NCBI RefSeq assembly: GCF_027595985.1
Contig: NC_073305.1
Span: forward strand, 110,070,035 to 110,134,034
Direction of reading: 5' to 3'
Source of the DNA: Sorex araneus
Taxonomy: Eukaryota > Chordata > Mammalia > Eulipotyphla > Soricidae
Length of the DNA: 64,000 nucleotides
Made by a program: the position numbers and the translations under genes. Of this stretch, positions 24,948 through 36,370 are shown piece by piece. Below the pieces are notes generated by a model that did no database searches, was not told the DNA's origin, and saw nothing but the letters and a program-made list of their open reading frames with translations. How positions within the stretch are numbered: position 1 is the first letter of the stretch; every line of letters begins with the position of its first letter.

Positions 24948-25700
24948 TCATCATCATCATTATCCCGCTGATCGTTGAATTTCTTGAGCAGTCTCAGTAA
25001 CGTCTTCTATTTGTCCAAGCCCTGAGATTTTAGAAGCTTCTCTCTACTCATCCTTCCCAATAATACCATACTGAAGGCTCTTTCAGGGTCAGGGGAATGA
25101 GACCCAGCTTGTTACTGGTTTTGGCATATTAATACACCATGGGGACCTTGTAAGGCTCTCCCATATGGGCAGGAAACTCTCAGTAGTTTGCCATCTTCTC
25201 TAAGAGGGAGAAGTAGGCTATAAGATGTCTTCTGGGAGCTTGCTTTTAAGTCTCTGGATGCTGGCCATTGACGGGATCAGTCAATGGATGCTGGCCATTG
25301 TGCCGGGGGCAGTCCTTGGGTGTGACCACCTAGCTACTGGGAAATGGGAAATCTGGGCAGAGGCAGCCCAGTCCCGATCCAGAAGGCGGGGAAGTCTTGG
25401 AGGTCTCAGCCCTGAGTCCCACACACCTGGGTTCCTCTGCCGGTTCCTTCATGCATGAGCTTGTCCAAACATGTGGAGAGGGGCCTTGAGAATGGTTGTG
25501 ACTAGGCTTCGGAGGTCTTTGGCCACCGGGAGCTCTGCTGGGGGCGGGAAGGGAAGTTGGAGCCCATCCCCTCCGAGGGGGCCCCAGGGAAGACAGCCAG
25601 GCACTCAGGCAAGAGACTCTCTGCGTCGCTCTCTTCGGGGAGCTTGCTTTTAAGTCTCTGGATGCTGGCCATTGACGGGATTACACAGCACCGGGGGCAG
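24948..25700 (-). mobile_element. Long composite repeat with a 43-bp identical direct repeat
   Basis: Minus-strand element of about 750 bp. The tail at 24948-24963 is ATGATGATG-type. The 3' body (GAGATTTTAGAAGCTTC, TTTCAGGGTCAGGGGAATG) matches the SINE-tail elements. The 5' part is GC-rich and contains the same 43 bases at 25234-25276 and 25638-25680, 404 bp apart, so the 5' region reads as one full unit plus the start of a second. The open frames at 25225-25458 and 25471-25653 have no family likeness. Confidence 0.78.
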
Positions 25701-26210
25701 TTATAGTGACATATATTTTAAAAGGTATGAACTTATACACTCCAAAAAATAAATATTGATTCTACAAATCAATATTATCTCAAAAAATTAACTTTAAAAA
25801 GAAAAATTTTATTACTTTTAAATATTGTAAATTGGAAACTTTGAGAATGTATTAAGAAACTAAATTTCAACATATAAGCCCACTGTTCAGGCTGATGCTA
25901 TGCAAACGAATTCAACTTTCTGAGAACTAGGCTAAGTTCTAAGCCACAAGTCTGAGGCCTCCATATTTGCAGAGTTCTCTTGGTATAGGTCAAGATAAGA
26001 AATGGAAAACTGGACACTCAATCACAAGATATGATTGTGCTTCTCTGCATGATGGCAATATTAATTTCATCTACCCACATGGTTTAGCCAGACATCTATA
26101 AAAGGAAGTTTTCACACTTGCTGAGCAGAATCAGGAATATGTTCATGCATATTTGTTCATGTGAGAGGTGAGATGCAATTTGATCCTCTCCTGTCTTAAA
26201 AAGTGGTGCG
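25701..26210. other. No recognised feature
   Basis: AT-rich flank of the composite repeat with nothing recognisable. Confidence 0.4.
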
Positions 26211-26219
26211 CTCTCTCAC

Positions 26220-26274
<55 letters not shown>
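26211..26274. repeat. (TC)n microsatellite
   Basis: About 60 bases of nearly pure CT repeat with CA interruptions only at the left edge. Likely length-variable. Confidence 0.97.
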
Positions 26275-26277
<3 letters not shown>

Positions 26278-27339
26278 GCTACAATTGTGGTAGTGTTTCT
26301 GGCACTGGTTAGGAATCCTGGCTTAATGAATTCCAAAGACATCTGAATCTAACTAAAATGATGACCTCACAGTTTCTTAGAAGAACTGGAAGAGAAGAAC
26401 ATCAGAGGAATTACAGGAAATGAAAGATATATATTCTGAGCTATGGTTAGTGTTCCCATATACCTCCACCAGTGCTGATCTGCAAGGCTTTAGGACTATG
26501 TCAAATTGCCAGTACTTGACTAGAAAAAGGGCAATTTAGAGATTTCATAAGACAAACTCATACAGAAATAAAATATGCCTAAAGAGCTGATTTCTTCATT
26601 GGCATCAGGGAAGCTCGTTATTGAGATTTGGTTGGGGGAGGGTTCAATATTAATGTGTCCAACAATTTTCCTCACTTCCCCGCCTTCTGGAGGGAGCCCT
26701 GCCATTTTCTGAAGATGAGAAGGCAATCGCAGGCAGACTTTTTTTTTTAATCCTCCAAGAGTTTCTGCTCTGATTTCTCTAGCTCCCTAGTAATTTCAGC
26801 AGCTGTTTCCTCTGTCTGAACCACTGCCTCCTTTATGACATCCAGATTCTTTGCCTGCCCTTAGCTGTTTGCTGTTGCAGTGACTTGAAATCACACATTT
26901 ATTTGTGCCTTTTAAGGTTGCACATGTTTAACTGTTGTGCTGGTGCATAAAATTTGTTATGGAGTGAGAGGATCCCAAGCAGCAGTGCCCCAGGGTCATT
27001 CACACACAGCATGTGGATGGTGCAGTGGAGTGAATGAGTGTTGGCCTCATGCTGATAAGGCAGAGACTCTTCCACTGAGTCACTCCCTGGACATGCAGAT
27101 TCCTCCATGAAATCTCCCCAGACTTCCAGATGGACAGTTACTCTTCATCTTGTTCTCAAAGTTTCTCCCCAAATGCACTAGGGGGAACCTTAGGGAAGCA
27201 ATTGATAGGTAAAGCAATATTGCATTTATTTCCCAAGCAGCAGAGATGAGGCCTTTATTCATGGCAACAATTTGGTCAATGAAAGTGAAATGGAAAATCA
27301 GTTGACAATTCAATGTCTTTAGAGCTCTGAAAACTTAGG
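26275..27339. other. Mostly unique sequence, possible relic SINE at 26945-27090
   Basis: Around 26945-27090 there are faint resemblances to an antisense B-type SINE (CAGCAGTGCCCCAGGGTCAT, AGTCACTCCCTGG), too worn to call. The rest shows no known repeat or gene. Confidence 0.35.
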
Positions 27340-27472
27340 CCCCGCACGGCAGAGCCTGACAAGCTACCCGTGGCATATTCACTATGCCAAAAACAGTAAC
27401 AAATCTCACAATGGAGACGTTACTGGTACCCACTCAAGCAAATAATGAGCAATGGGATGACAGTGATACAGT
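27340..27472 (+). mobile_element. 5'-truncated A-type SINE
   Basis: It starts inside the body at CCCCGCACGGCAGAGCCTGA and runs to the GATGACAGTGATACAGTGA tail. Head and Pol III boxes are missing. 5' truncation with an intact non-poly(A) tail is what target-primed reverse transcription would leave. Confidence 0.85.
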
Positions 27473-27619
27473 GAACAATTTTCCACCCAATACTTATATT
27501 ACAAGTCTTTTACTAGACAAGGGTATTTCGCTGATCATTATAAACACGATCTTTTATAATCTGGGTTAGAGGTAACAGACAGATATTCAGTTAATCATAA
27601 ACTATTATGTCAATGCCAT

Positions 27620-28392
27620 TACCCATGGAAGCCAGGTGACGTAGAACTTTGTGATTTTGGGTTTTGGACTCAACGGAACCTGGGAGCAGAGGTCCTCTGC
27701 TTGCTTCCTCCAGTCTCTGGTGACCCAGGTGTCACACCCATAATCCACCTCCTGCCGGTGCCAGATAATCTCCTCATCAGCCACCCTCTAGAACTCATGG
27801 CTGCTTCTCCCGGAAGGAGCATAAAACGAGGCCCCCATAACCATGGCACCGGACTTCATGCCAGGCTGTTTTCACTTGGGACGCCCCAGAGGGGGTGGGT
27901 GAGAGCCCTTCCCGTGCCAAGGGACCCAGCCCCAGCAGCCAACCTCCACTACCCAACCGCTGCCACGTTCCGGGACACTTTCCATATGCTCGAGCCGAGC
28001 CTCACACATGAGCGAACATATTCCTGGACCATGCGGACACATCATAAGATGCTCCCTACCCATTTTGTATAATTACCACACCATATTTGATAATGTTCAG
28101 ACAGTAGGCAACAAATCATAGAGGGAATATGTATGCCTCTCGGAGAGCCCAGCAAGCTACTGAGAGTATCCTACCCGCACAGAAGAGCCTGGCAAGCTCC
28201 CTGTGGTGTATCCAATATGCCCAAAACAGTAACAACAACAGGTCTCATTTCCCTGACCCTGAAAGAGCCTCCAATCATTGGGAAAGAGGAGTAAGGAGAG
28301 GCTGATAAAATCTCAGGGCTGGGACAAATGGAAACCTTACTGGCACCCACTCGAGTAAATTGATAAACAATGGGATGACAGTGATACAGTGA
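27620..28392 (+). mobile_element. GC-rich retroposon of unknown origin with SINE-type 3' tail and TSD
   Basis: A 773-bp insertion bounded by the 10-bp duplication TCAATGCCAT (27610-27619 and 28393-28402). The left 450 bp (27640-28070) is GC-rich, unlike the surroundings and unlike every other repeat here. The right 260 bp (28134-28392) is the headless SINE-tail sequence (CCCTGACCCTGAAAGAGCC, AAAATCTCAGGGCTGGGAC, GATGACAGTGATACAGTGA). An open frame at 27701-28072 has no recognised domain and I do not call it a gene. The body may be a captured transcript or the 5'UTR of an autonomous LINE. Confidence 0.72.
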
Positions 28393-28402
28393 TCAATGCC
28401 AT

Positions 28403-29209
28403 GACAGGGGATGAAGAAGCTGTAGTAAAAATACATTAAAATTACCTAAACCAAATTGGAACATCTTAATCATGTATATTTGGAGGGTGTGAATAGCAAA
28501 CTGTTACCTATTAATGGAGATGTGCAAACTGTACTTTGATACCAAAGAGAGCTTGATGCCTAAGATGAACTGAAAACACTTTAGTATAGATGGAGAACTG
28601 AGTTAAAGAGGTTAAGAAATAAGATGTGCAAGCAGAGTTTGCATATATAATTAGACTTGGCAAGGAATCTTGGCAATAAGTAAGAACTTATGGTCAGTCA
28701 CAGCTATATTATGACTTATAGTTGAGGTGGTAGAGGGTTTCGGTCTTTGTTCAAAAAATATTGTGTATAAGCTTGGAATGAGAAAGGAGAAGAAAGAACA
28801 GAGCAGAATGTATGTTACACATATTAGTAAGAATAGCTATCCAGAGCTCATTGAAGGACAGATTTATAATAACATGACTAACTTACTGTCCTACTAGGTG
28901 AATATATGGCAGCATAATTATGATGGATTATGACTGAAGCTGACTGGAGAAGATAGAACCTAGATTGGAAGACAATAATTAATAGTTTCTCCTGGGGAAA
29001 GAGACAGAAACTAAGTGACTTCCTAGTCTAGAATTGTTCCTCCACGACTGAGGTCTAAATTTAACTTGTTTTTAAAACATTTTTAATAAAAATTAAATAG
29101 TTTCAGTTCTCAAAAAGTACTTTTCTGAAATTAGTTGTGCTTTAACAAAGTTTTATACACTACAACATATTTCAAGAATTCTATTCTAAATGTATTAGTT
29201 CAGCAGAAG
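28403..29209. other. No recognised feature
   Basis: AT-rich unique-looking sequence, no repeat or coding signature. Confidence 0.4.
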
Positions 29210-29570
29210 CAGAAGAACTTTTGTTTCATTTTTTATTTCTTAATGTGGTTTACAACAATTTCCTTTCATTATTGTCCTATACTTGCAATGTGACTTCACT
29301 ATCCCCACTTTCAGAGTGCTGGTCACCCACTACCACAGTCGTAAGTTTCCTCTCCCACTACACCTTTGCAACTAGAGATCACTATTCTTTTAGCACTGTT
29401 TCAGAGCTTATTTCTATTGGGGGCTCTCTTATCTCTTGCCTTACTTCTTTACATTCCACATCTGGGTAAAATGATTTAGTAGTTATCATTTTCCTTAGCA
29501 TGATACTCTCTAACAATATTCAGGTTGCAGCAAATAGCATGTTTCATCTATTCTCACCAGTAAATCTTAA
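29210..29570 (-). mobile_element. Old antisense L1 fragment
   Basis: Diverged antisense L1 3' sequence: CCTTAGCATGATACTCTCTA and TTATTGTCCTATACTTGCAA resemble the reverse-complement ORF2-end/3'UTR blocks of the L1 at 14977-16690. Boundaries approximate. Confidence 0.5.
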
Positions 29571-30284
29571 ATAAACAAAGGCACATATAAAACCTAACAT
29601 ATAATGTAAGATATCACATTTTTATGATGAAAGAGATTTTTTTAAGTTTCCATTACACATTCATTAATTATAAACACATTAGGAGCTCGAAACTGAAAAG
29701 AACTTTTATTCTAGACAGATGGTGTGAGCCCAATAGCATGAACTCATGCTACAGAAATAGAAATGTGTCTTCGTAAACATCCATTATGCATTAATCTCAA
29801 ATTCTGCAAACTAGTAACACAATGTAGAACATTTTATGTAAACCAAATAAAACAGTAAAATCAAGATTTATCTCTTCTCTAAACAAAAATGAAAAAGTGT
29901 TGGAAACTGGTTTTTTTATATGCATATACTCAAACACTAATTTTCAAACAGTTTTCTTTGAATGAATATTTGATGTCACCTTACTCTCACATTTAATGAA
30001 CATTAAATGGGATTATTTAATAGCATTTGTAAAGTATCATATCTCATTACTAACTTGGAATAATTCCAAGAAATAAGTATTTAAATTTTGAAAAAGATAA
30101 TTATCCAAGATTGATAATGAAATTAGAACTCACATCTATATCTCAATAACTCTAAATAAAATATTATTTGCAAACAATGCATTGATATTTTTTTCCAGTG
30201 AGTGGTTTTGACTAAAAGATACTTCTTTGCATATCTACTACTTTCATCAAAAAATCTTCAATGTTTTAATCTATTACTATTTTG
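29571..30284. other. No recognised feature
   Basis: Very AT-rich, no repeat recognised. Confidence 0.4.
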
Positions 30285-30440
30285 TTTTTAGGCTACACCC
30301 GGTGGTGCTCAGGGACTATTTCTCCCTCTACCCTGAAGGATCATTCCAGATTGTGCTTAAAAGACCGTATGTGATGGATGGAACTTGGTTCAGCTATGTG
30401 CAAGGCATGCACCCTTCTCTCTGTACTACTTGTTGGCCTC
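30285..30440 (-). mobile_element. Old B-type SINE, antisense
   Basis: Diverged copy: GGCTACACCCGGTGGTGCTC, GCTATGTGCAAGGCATGCAC and CTGTACTACTTG align to the antisense B-type body and head. Confidence 0.65.
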
Positions 30441-30527
30441 AGTCTATTATTTTAAGCTTCAGCAATAGGACACAAATTCTCTTCTCTCTGCTATATGTAA
30501 ATGTGCTCAATTGGGACAAAGCTCAAT

Positions 30528-30698
30528 TGGGTACAGCAGATCAGGCTTTTACCTTGTTCGAGGCTGAACTGGATTCATTCCTCGACATCCTGCATGGTTC
30601 CCAGAGCATCACCAGGAGTATTTCCCGAGTGCAGAGCCAGGAGTAACCCCTGAGCTTTGCCGGGTGTGATCCAAAAAGCAAAAAAAAAAAAAAAAAAG
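30528..30698 (+). mobile_element. B-type SINE with long poly(A)
   Basis: Sense copy with a worn head but clear 3' body (CATCACCAGGAGTATTTCCC, AGAGCCAGGAGTAACCCC, GCCGGGTGTGATCC) and about 18 A residues. With 30285-30440 it forms an inverted SINE pair about 90 bp apart, which could fold back if transcribed. Confidence 0.75.
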
Positions 30699-31268
30699 TG
30701 CTCAATTTTCACAAAAACTTCTATTGTTCCAACTTACTCTTGGCACTGTGCAAGAACCAATAGACAGAATCCTTGCTCTACAGTTATTTTATTAATGTTA
30801 GAAGAACAGGTTAAGAACACATACATTGCAGTATAATGTGCCTACAAAAAGTTACCATGTTTACAGTAACAAAGAGGGATTAATTCAAATAATTAATTAA
30901 TTAACACAGCTGTGTTCCTGTCCAACAGGTAGGATCCAGGGAAACTGGATTGGAGTTAGATGATCTGAGTTGAACTTGCCTAAGGTAAGTGAAATGAAAC
31001 CAGGTCAGCAAAATCGTAGGTGGAATTATGAAATAAAGATACGCAGACTGGCACCCTCTCTTTCTCTCCACTGCTGCTGCTATCTTCTGCGGCTCTTGGC
31101 AATGCTTGTGTGCTCCTCTGGTACCCCTTTTGTAAAGTAGTTGCTGAAGAGATTTTCAGCATTCGAAACTGCAGTCAAAAAACCCAAGGAAAGTGTGAAA
31201 ACCTAGAAAAGGGTCATATTAATTTGAAGGTAACGGGTCAGGATAGTGCCGTGGTGCAGTTAAAGATT
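30699..31268. other. No recognised feature
   Basis: No repeat or gene recognised between the SINE and the short L1. Confidence 0.4.
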
Positions 31269-31280
31269 AAGAGGCATACA

Positions 31281-31544
31281 CTATGTGTGCTGAAAGTAGA
31301 CAAAGGACCAAATATGATGATCTCTCAGTATCTGTATTGCAAACCATAGTGCCCAAAAGTAGAGAGAGAGTTAAAAAGAAAGTGCCTGCCACAGAGGCAG
31401 GGGATGGGATGAAATGGGATGGGGGTGGCAGAAGGGATACTAGGGACATGGGTGGTGGGAAATGTACACTGGTGGAGGGATGAGCATTCAATCATTATAT
31501 GACTGAAAGCTTTGAAACTGTATCTCAAGGTAATTCGATAAAAA
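31281..31544 (+). mobile_element. Short 5'-truncated L1 3'UTR with perfect 12-bp TSD
   Basis: A 264-bp insertion consisting only of L1 3'UTR (GTGCTGAAAGTAGACAAAGG, GGTGGGAAATGTACACTGG, ATCTCAAGGTAATTCGATAA) and a short A tail. AAGAGGCATACA is repeated exactly at 31269-31280 and 31545-31556. The open frames on both strands here come from the 3'UTR and are not genes. Confidence 0.93.
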
Positions 31545-31556
31545 AAGAGGCATACA

Positions 31557-32640
31557 ACACTTAGTAAACGAATGAAAGCATATTGTGAACAACAGGGTTT
31601 GTCAAGGAGGCAGATAAGATTCCAGTTTCACAGGCACACAATTAATGAAGCAGACACTTCTGCATAGCTGTAAATGGAGGATAAAGATACAACTAATGTG
31701 TTTAATAGCAGACAGGAGGAGTCTACTAAAGAGAGACCTACTAGTTTATTCCAGAACTGATTTCCTCCAGACCAAGAAGGCTTTCACAATTAGAAAATTG
31801 CAATTTGGTTCTACCACATGCTGACTACTACAGTATCATTTGTCTATTCTTTCCTTTTTACCTTCTCCATTCCTTTGTTGAACATAAAGTAACTGGTGTA
31901 TGTGCATAAGCATTGCATCTTAAAAAAAAAGACTAACTGGACAATGGTATGTTTGATTGACATCATATGGAGATGGGATGGGGAAAAAATATTGGTTCTG
32001 TGTAAATACCCTCATCTCCATAGTAGCAAGCTCATTAAGTTTATCTTTATATTCCAGTAAGTAATTTTTTTCTCAATGTTTAACAAAAAGGAACAATATA
32101 AAAATTTTTCCATACCTTGATTGATTAGAGAATTTTAATGTTTTTCATTTCATTTATCATTGTAAGACCAAAGATAGTTTTATAATTTTTGTATATATAG
32201 CTATTATATGTAGAACCACCATTTTATCAGGTCATGATATCAAATTAAGCTAGTGTGTTAAAGAAGCAAATTAATTGTATTTGAGGAAACATTATAAAAT
32301 ATTAGTTAAAAACTGACACAAGTATAAGTATAAATTGATGAATAATCTACTACAGTTAAATAATCCTTCCTACCAGTAATATACAGTTACAGCAGATAGA
32401 ATATCAGTAAAGAAATAGTTGAACTCACTGGCATCGTTAATTAACTAAGTCTATTTGATAGCTATAAGCTATATCCTGCAACAAAAGCCTAAAATGTATT
32501 TTTCTTTTTTTTATCATCACTAAAATCATATATATAAGTAAGTAAATCCAACTAAGAACAATCATATGACTAATACAACATTCCAAATTATATCCTCATC
32601 TCTAGTTGACTGAAGCCACAACCCAGGTGCTCTTAATATG
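31557..32640. other. No recognised feature
   Basis: AT-rich unique-looking sequence; no repeat or gene recognised. Confidence 0.4.
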
Positions 32641-33056
32641 ACGTGTCTTAGGCATCAGGTGAGCTCTTCGGTCTCAGCTCAGGGTCATTCAGTCTACCTG
32701 ATGTGAGGTTGGCAGCGGGACAGGGGTTGTCAGTGGAGCCATCCCTCCAACAAGTTGGAGACAAACCAGAGTCCATCCCAGTCCCTGGCACATTGGGGCA
32801 AGGCAGAGATCCATGGGCTCACACCAGGTCCCAGGTATATTGGAGACATGAACGAGATTCAGAAGTTCTGTTGGAGTCTGACAGGAGCTTTCAGAAGCCC
32901 GTCATTCAAGGGTCCATTGACCAGTCATTTGGGATTGTCATTAGCCAAATTATCCAGTCAGAGTTCAAGGTGGGAAATATCTACCCATCATTGATAGCCA
33001 GATGTTTCAGGGTCAGGATCCATGTCTGGTGGCTTTGTAAGCACCTTACTATCTAA
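32641..33056. other. Unassigned segment of higher GC
   Basis: About 415 bp of clearly higher GC than its neighbours, with motifs such as AGCTCAGGGTCATTCAGTC and TCAGGGTCAGGATCCATG. Two overlapping plus-strand frames (32703-33056, 32755-32994) are open but match no family I know. It could be part of an LTR, a retroposon body like 27640-28070, or an old pseudogene. I see no TSD. Confidence 0.4.
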
Positions 33057-33379
33057 CTATATCACACACAAAATTACGTTTCATAAAATGATGTAGCTTT
33101 TTGCTTTTGCTCACAGAGAATAAAATGCTTTTATTTTTAATAGTAGGGTGTTATAAAACTTGGGCTAATTTGACAAATATAAGTATTCTAGTACTTGGAA
33201 TTCTGGTTGGATCAATATTGCAAAGGAATCTCTTCAGAGATTTCCACTGTTAGTGAAATCTCTCCTTCTTTCCACTGTTAGTCAAAACTAGGTTAATCTA
33301 GGGATATCAATGCAAGACAAGCATTTGTGGCCATATGGCTATAAAATGTATTTTTCTAAAGCTCACAGTGAATATTTAC

Positions 33380-34870
33380 TAATAGAAGAATTTAAAATAA
33401 AATAAATTATATGAATCCTTTCATACCACAGTGAAATTAAGTATAGATACATAAGAAACTATAGCTGAAAAATCTCCAAATACCTGAATATTAAACAAAA
33501 CATTTCTAAATATCACATAGGTAAAAGAAATTTCAAGATAAATAAAATTTTTGTATTTTTAAGTATGTGAAAATGGTGATATAACTTATTCAAATGTGTG
33601 AAATTCCACTGTGGGTACACAAGAGGAGATTCATAGCATTGAATGCATAACCTAGAAAATAAGAAATACTTAAAATTAATAATCTAAATTTCCAGCTTAG
33701 AAAACATAAAAAATGGAGAGCAAATTAAATCCAAATAAACAAGAAAAGAAATAAAAAGTAAAGTGGCAATCAGTGAAATTTGAAATATTAGTAGTAAAAA
33801 TTTATAAAACCCAATCTGCATATTTAAAAAGATGAATAAAATTGGTAAGCCTCAGGCCAAGATAGCAAAGGAGGAAAAGGAAAGAGAACATAGTGACAAA
33901 TTACTAATTCAGAAATGAGAAATAGGACATCACTAGATATCCCATGAGCATTACAAAGACAATAAAAGAAAATTATAAACATTTCTGCTCACAAACTTGA
34001 TAGTCTAGATGAAATTCGAATAAAATACAGAACATGCTAAATCTCACAGAAGAAAAATATTATCTATGAATATGAATAGTTGTATCTATTAAAGAAATTG
34101 AATAAAACATTTTTTTGAAATAGAAAGCAGTCAGTCCAAACGTGCTCACTAATGATTTATACCAAATAATCAAAGAAGAGTATAATAGTTATCTACATTA
34201 TCCTCCAGGAAATAAAAGCAGAGAGAATTTTCTTCTAATTTAATTGATGAATTAGCATTGTCTAATTATCTAATACCAAAAGCTAGATGAAGACATTAAT
34301 AATAAAATTGGAAATATTTTTCTCAAAATTCAAATAGATAATATTACATCTTTAGTTCTGGCACTAAACCATCTAGCCTGTTTGGCCTAGTACCATCATC
34401 ATGTCCCCCTGAGCACTACTTAGGAGACCTCTCAAAAAAAAATCAACCTGAGGTTATCTATATATTTAATCCAATTATCATCAATTTCTTATCTAAGGTT
34501 GTTTAATCAATCCAAGCACTGAAGGGTTTTGAAGGTGGTTATCCCAAAAGCTTTTAACGTTGCCAGTATAAGGAAGCAGAGCATAAGGGCAGACACCATC
34601 ATACTATCTCAATAAATTTTGATATATAATCACTGGAATGTTAATTAGCTATTATTAAAGATGAAATCGTACCTTTAAAAGTAACATGGTTTGAACTTGA
34701 ATATAATAAACAAAGAATTCTCATACTCTTTTTGAAGAAAAAAATTTTCCAAATAAATAATGGAACCAATATCACCCTGACACCAATGTTAAGACAATAC
34801 ATCACAGAAGAATAACCAATAGTTTTGATGAAAATTGATTTAAAAAATCAACAAAACAAAATATGAACAA
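33380..34870 (+). mobile_element. Old L1 ORF2 region
   Basis: A-rich sequence with L1 ORF2 order and wording (CAAATAAACAAGAAAAGAAA, AAAAAGATGAATAAAATTGG, TTAATTGATGAATTAGCATT) but many stops. A small B-type SINE scrap (CCCTGAGCACTACTTAGGAG) lies near 34345-34435. Boundaries approximate. Confidence 0.6.
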
Positions 34871-34956
34871 GTTGAATTCAACATTATATTAGAAGAATTA
34901 TATAAATTAATGGAGTTTCTGATAGGAAAATGAGGGTGTTTAAATTATACAAATCT

Positions 34957-35150
34957 TGGGGCCAAGTAATAGTATAGGCAGTAGGTGTTTGTGTTGCATG
35001 CAGCTGACATGAGCTCAAACCCCTGGAATCCCTTATCATATCCTGAGCAGCACCAGGAGTAATTCCTGGGTAAGTGCAGAGGCAGGAATAACCCCTGAGC
35101 ATCATTGGGTGTGGCCTTAAAAGCAAAATAATAATAATAATAATAATAAA
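34957..35150 (+). mobile_element. Old B-type SINE with (TAA)n tail
   Basis: Sense copy: GGGGCCAAGTAATAGTATAG, TTGTGTTGCATGCAGCTGAC, GCACCAGGAGTAATTCCTGG, CATTGGGTGTGGCC. The A-rich tail has evolved into about seven ATA units (35127-35150). Confidence 0.75.
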
Positions 35151-35397
35151 GTGTAATAAAATAAAACGTTAAAATCTGAAGAGAAAAAGGTTTGGGGAAG
35201 GAGACAAGAGGAAAGGAATATTTTTTTAAAGAACTAAAATAGTAAATAGACAAATTTGCAATTAGAGTTGAATATTTCAATGTTCAGCAATCAGAGCGAG
35301 TTAATAGATAGTCAACAAAAACAGAAAGATCTGACTTCAGGGTACTGACAAAATTTATAAAACTTGAAAAGAGGCACTTCTTTCAAAGGAACTATAA

Positions 35398-35500
35398 ATT
35401 TGGGGTCAGGAGATTTAGTCTCCTGAGCTTCAGTTTCTTCCTCTTCATAAAGATTATTATGAGGATTAATACATATTATAGCAGATGTGAAAGTGCTCAC
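35398..35500 (+). mobile_element. MIR fragment
   Basis: CTTCAGTTTCTTCCTCTTCA, GATTATTATGAGGATTAATA and GTGAAAGTGCTC follow the 3' half of the ancient mammalian MIR element. Old, short and inactive. Confidence 0.65.
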
Positions 35501-35733
35501 TCATGCAACTCAACATTCTTATATAAACAGGCACAGAGCAAAAGATGAAACAATTCAAATCTGCCTTGAAAACAGCCTGAAATACCCATATTGCTGAAAA
35601 GGATTTGGGAAGAATCAACTAGTTCTGGGAGGTTATTATAGAGAATTTGGGCTAAGAGGTCAATAGTAACTTCAGAATTTGTTATTGGTGTTATGGAATG
35701 CAAAAAGGGGTCAGGGTGCCTCTTAGAAAAAGG

Positions 35734-35983
35734 ATAGCACTGTAGGACTGCCGTGCTATTGTTCATCTAATTGCTCCCATGGGAGCTAGTAATGTCTCCA
35801 TTGTGAGACTTGTTGTTACTGTTCTTGGCATATCGAATATGCCACGGGTAGCTTGCCAGGCTCTGCTATGAGGGTGGGATACTCTCGGTAGCTTGCTGGG
35901 CTCTCCAAGGAAAATGGAGGAATTGAACCCGGGTTAGCCGCGTGCAAGGCAAACTCCCTACCTTCTGTGCTATCGCTGCAGAA
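35734..35983 (-). mobile_element. A-type tRNA-SINE
   Basis: Antisense copy with tail GATAGCACTGTAGGACTG, conserved GTCTCCATTGTGAGACTTG, and a complete head with intact B box (reverse of GGGTTCAATTCC). It abuts a composite repeat of the same orientation at 35992. Confidence 0.88.
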
Positions 35984-35991
35984 CTAACTTA

Positions 35992-36370
35992 TCACTGTAT
36001 CACTGTCATCCCGTTGATCATTGATTTGCTCGAGTGGGTGCCAGTAACGTCTTCATTCATCCTAGCCCTGAGATTTTACTAGCCTCTACTTACTTGTCCT
36101 TCCCAACAGTGCTACATTAGAGGTTCTTTCAGGGTCAGGGGAATGAGATCCATCATCGTTACTGTTTTTGGCATATCGAATACGCCATGGGAGCTTGCTA
36201 GCCTCTGCCGTAAGGGCAGGACGCTCTTGGTAGCTTGCTGGGTTGTCCGAGAGGGAGCTCTAGATTATAAGAGTTCACGTGGCCACCAATGCGGCCGCAT
36301 GCTTCTGGGAGCTTTGTTTTATAGTCTCTGGATCTTGGCCATTGATGGGATTACATGAGTCACTGAGACC
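35992..36370 (-). mobile_element. Composite repeat, 5'-truncated
   Basis: SINE-tail 3' part (CACTGTATCACTGTCATCC, CTAGCCCTGAGATTTTAC, TTTCAGGGTCAGGGGAATG) followed by the start of the GC-rich 5' region (CTTCTGGGAGCTTTG, TTGGCCATTGATGGGATTAC). It stops near 36370, so it carries only one copy of the direct-repeat motif. A single GCGGCCGC lies at about 36291. Confidence 0.75.

Noticed and set aside
25225-25653. Possible exons in the composite repeat
   Set aside because: The same sequence recurs in four other places with indels in different frames, so no conserved protein.
26945-27090. Antisense SINE relic
   Set aside because: Only two short blocks match; too weak for a separate call.
27701-28072. 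123-codon frame in GC-rich DNA
   Set aside because: GC-rich sequence gives long open frames by chance, the opposite strand is also open, and the unit is a retroposon; no motif recognised.
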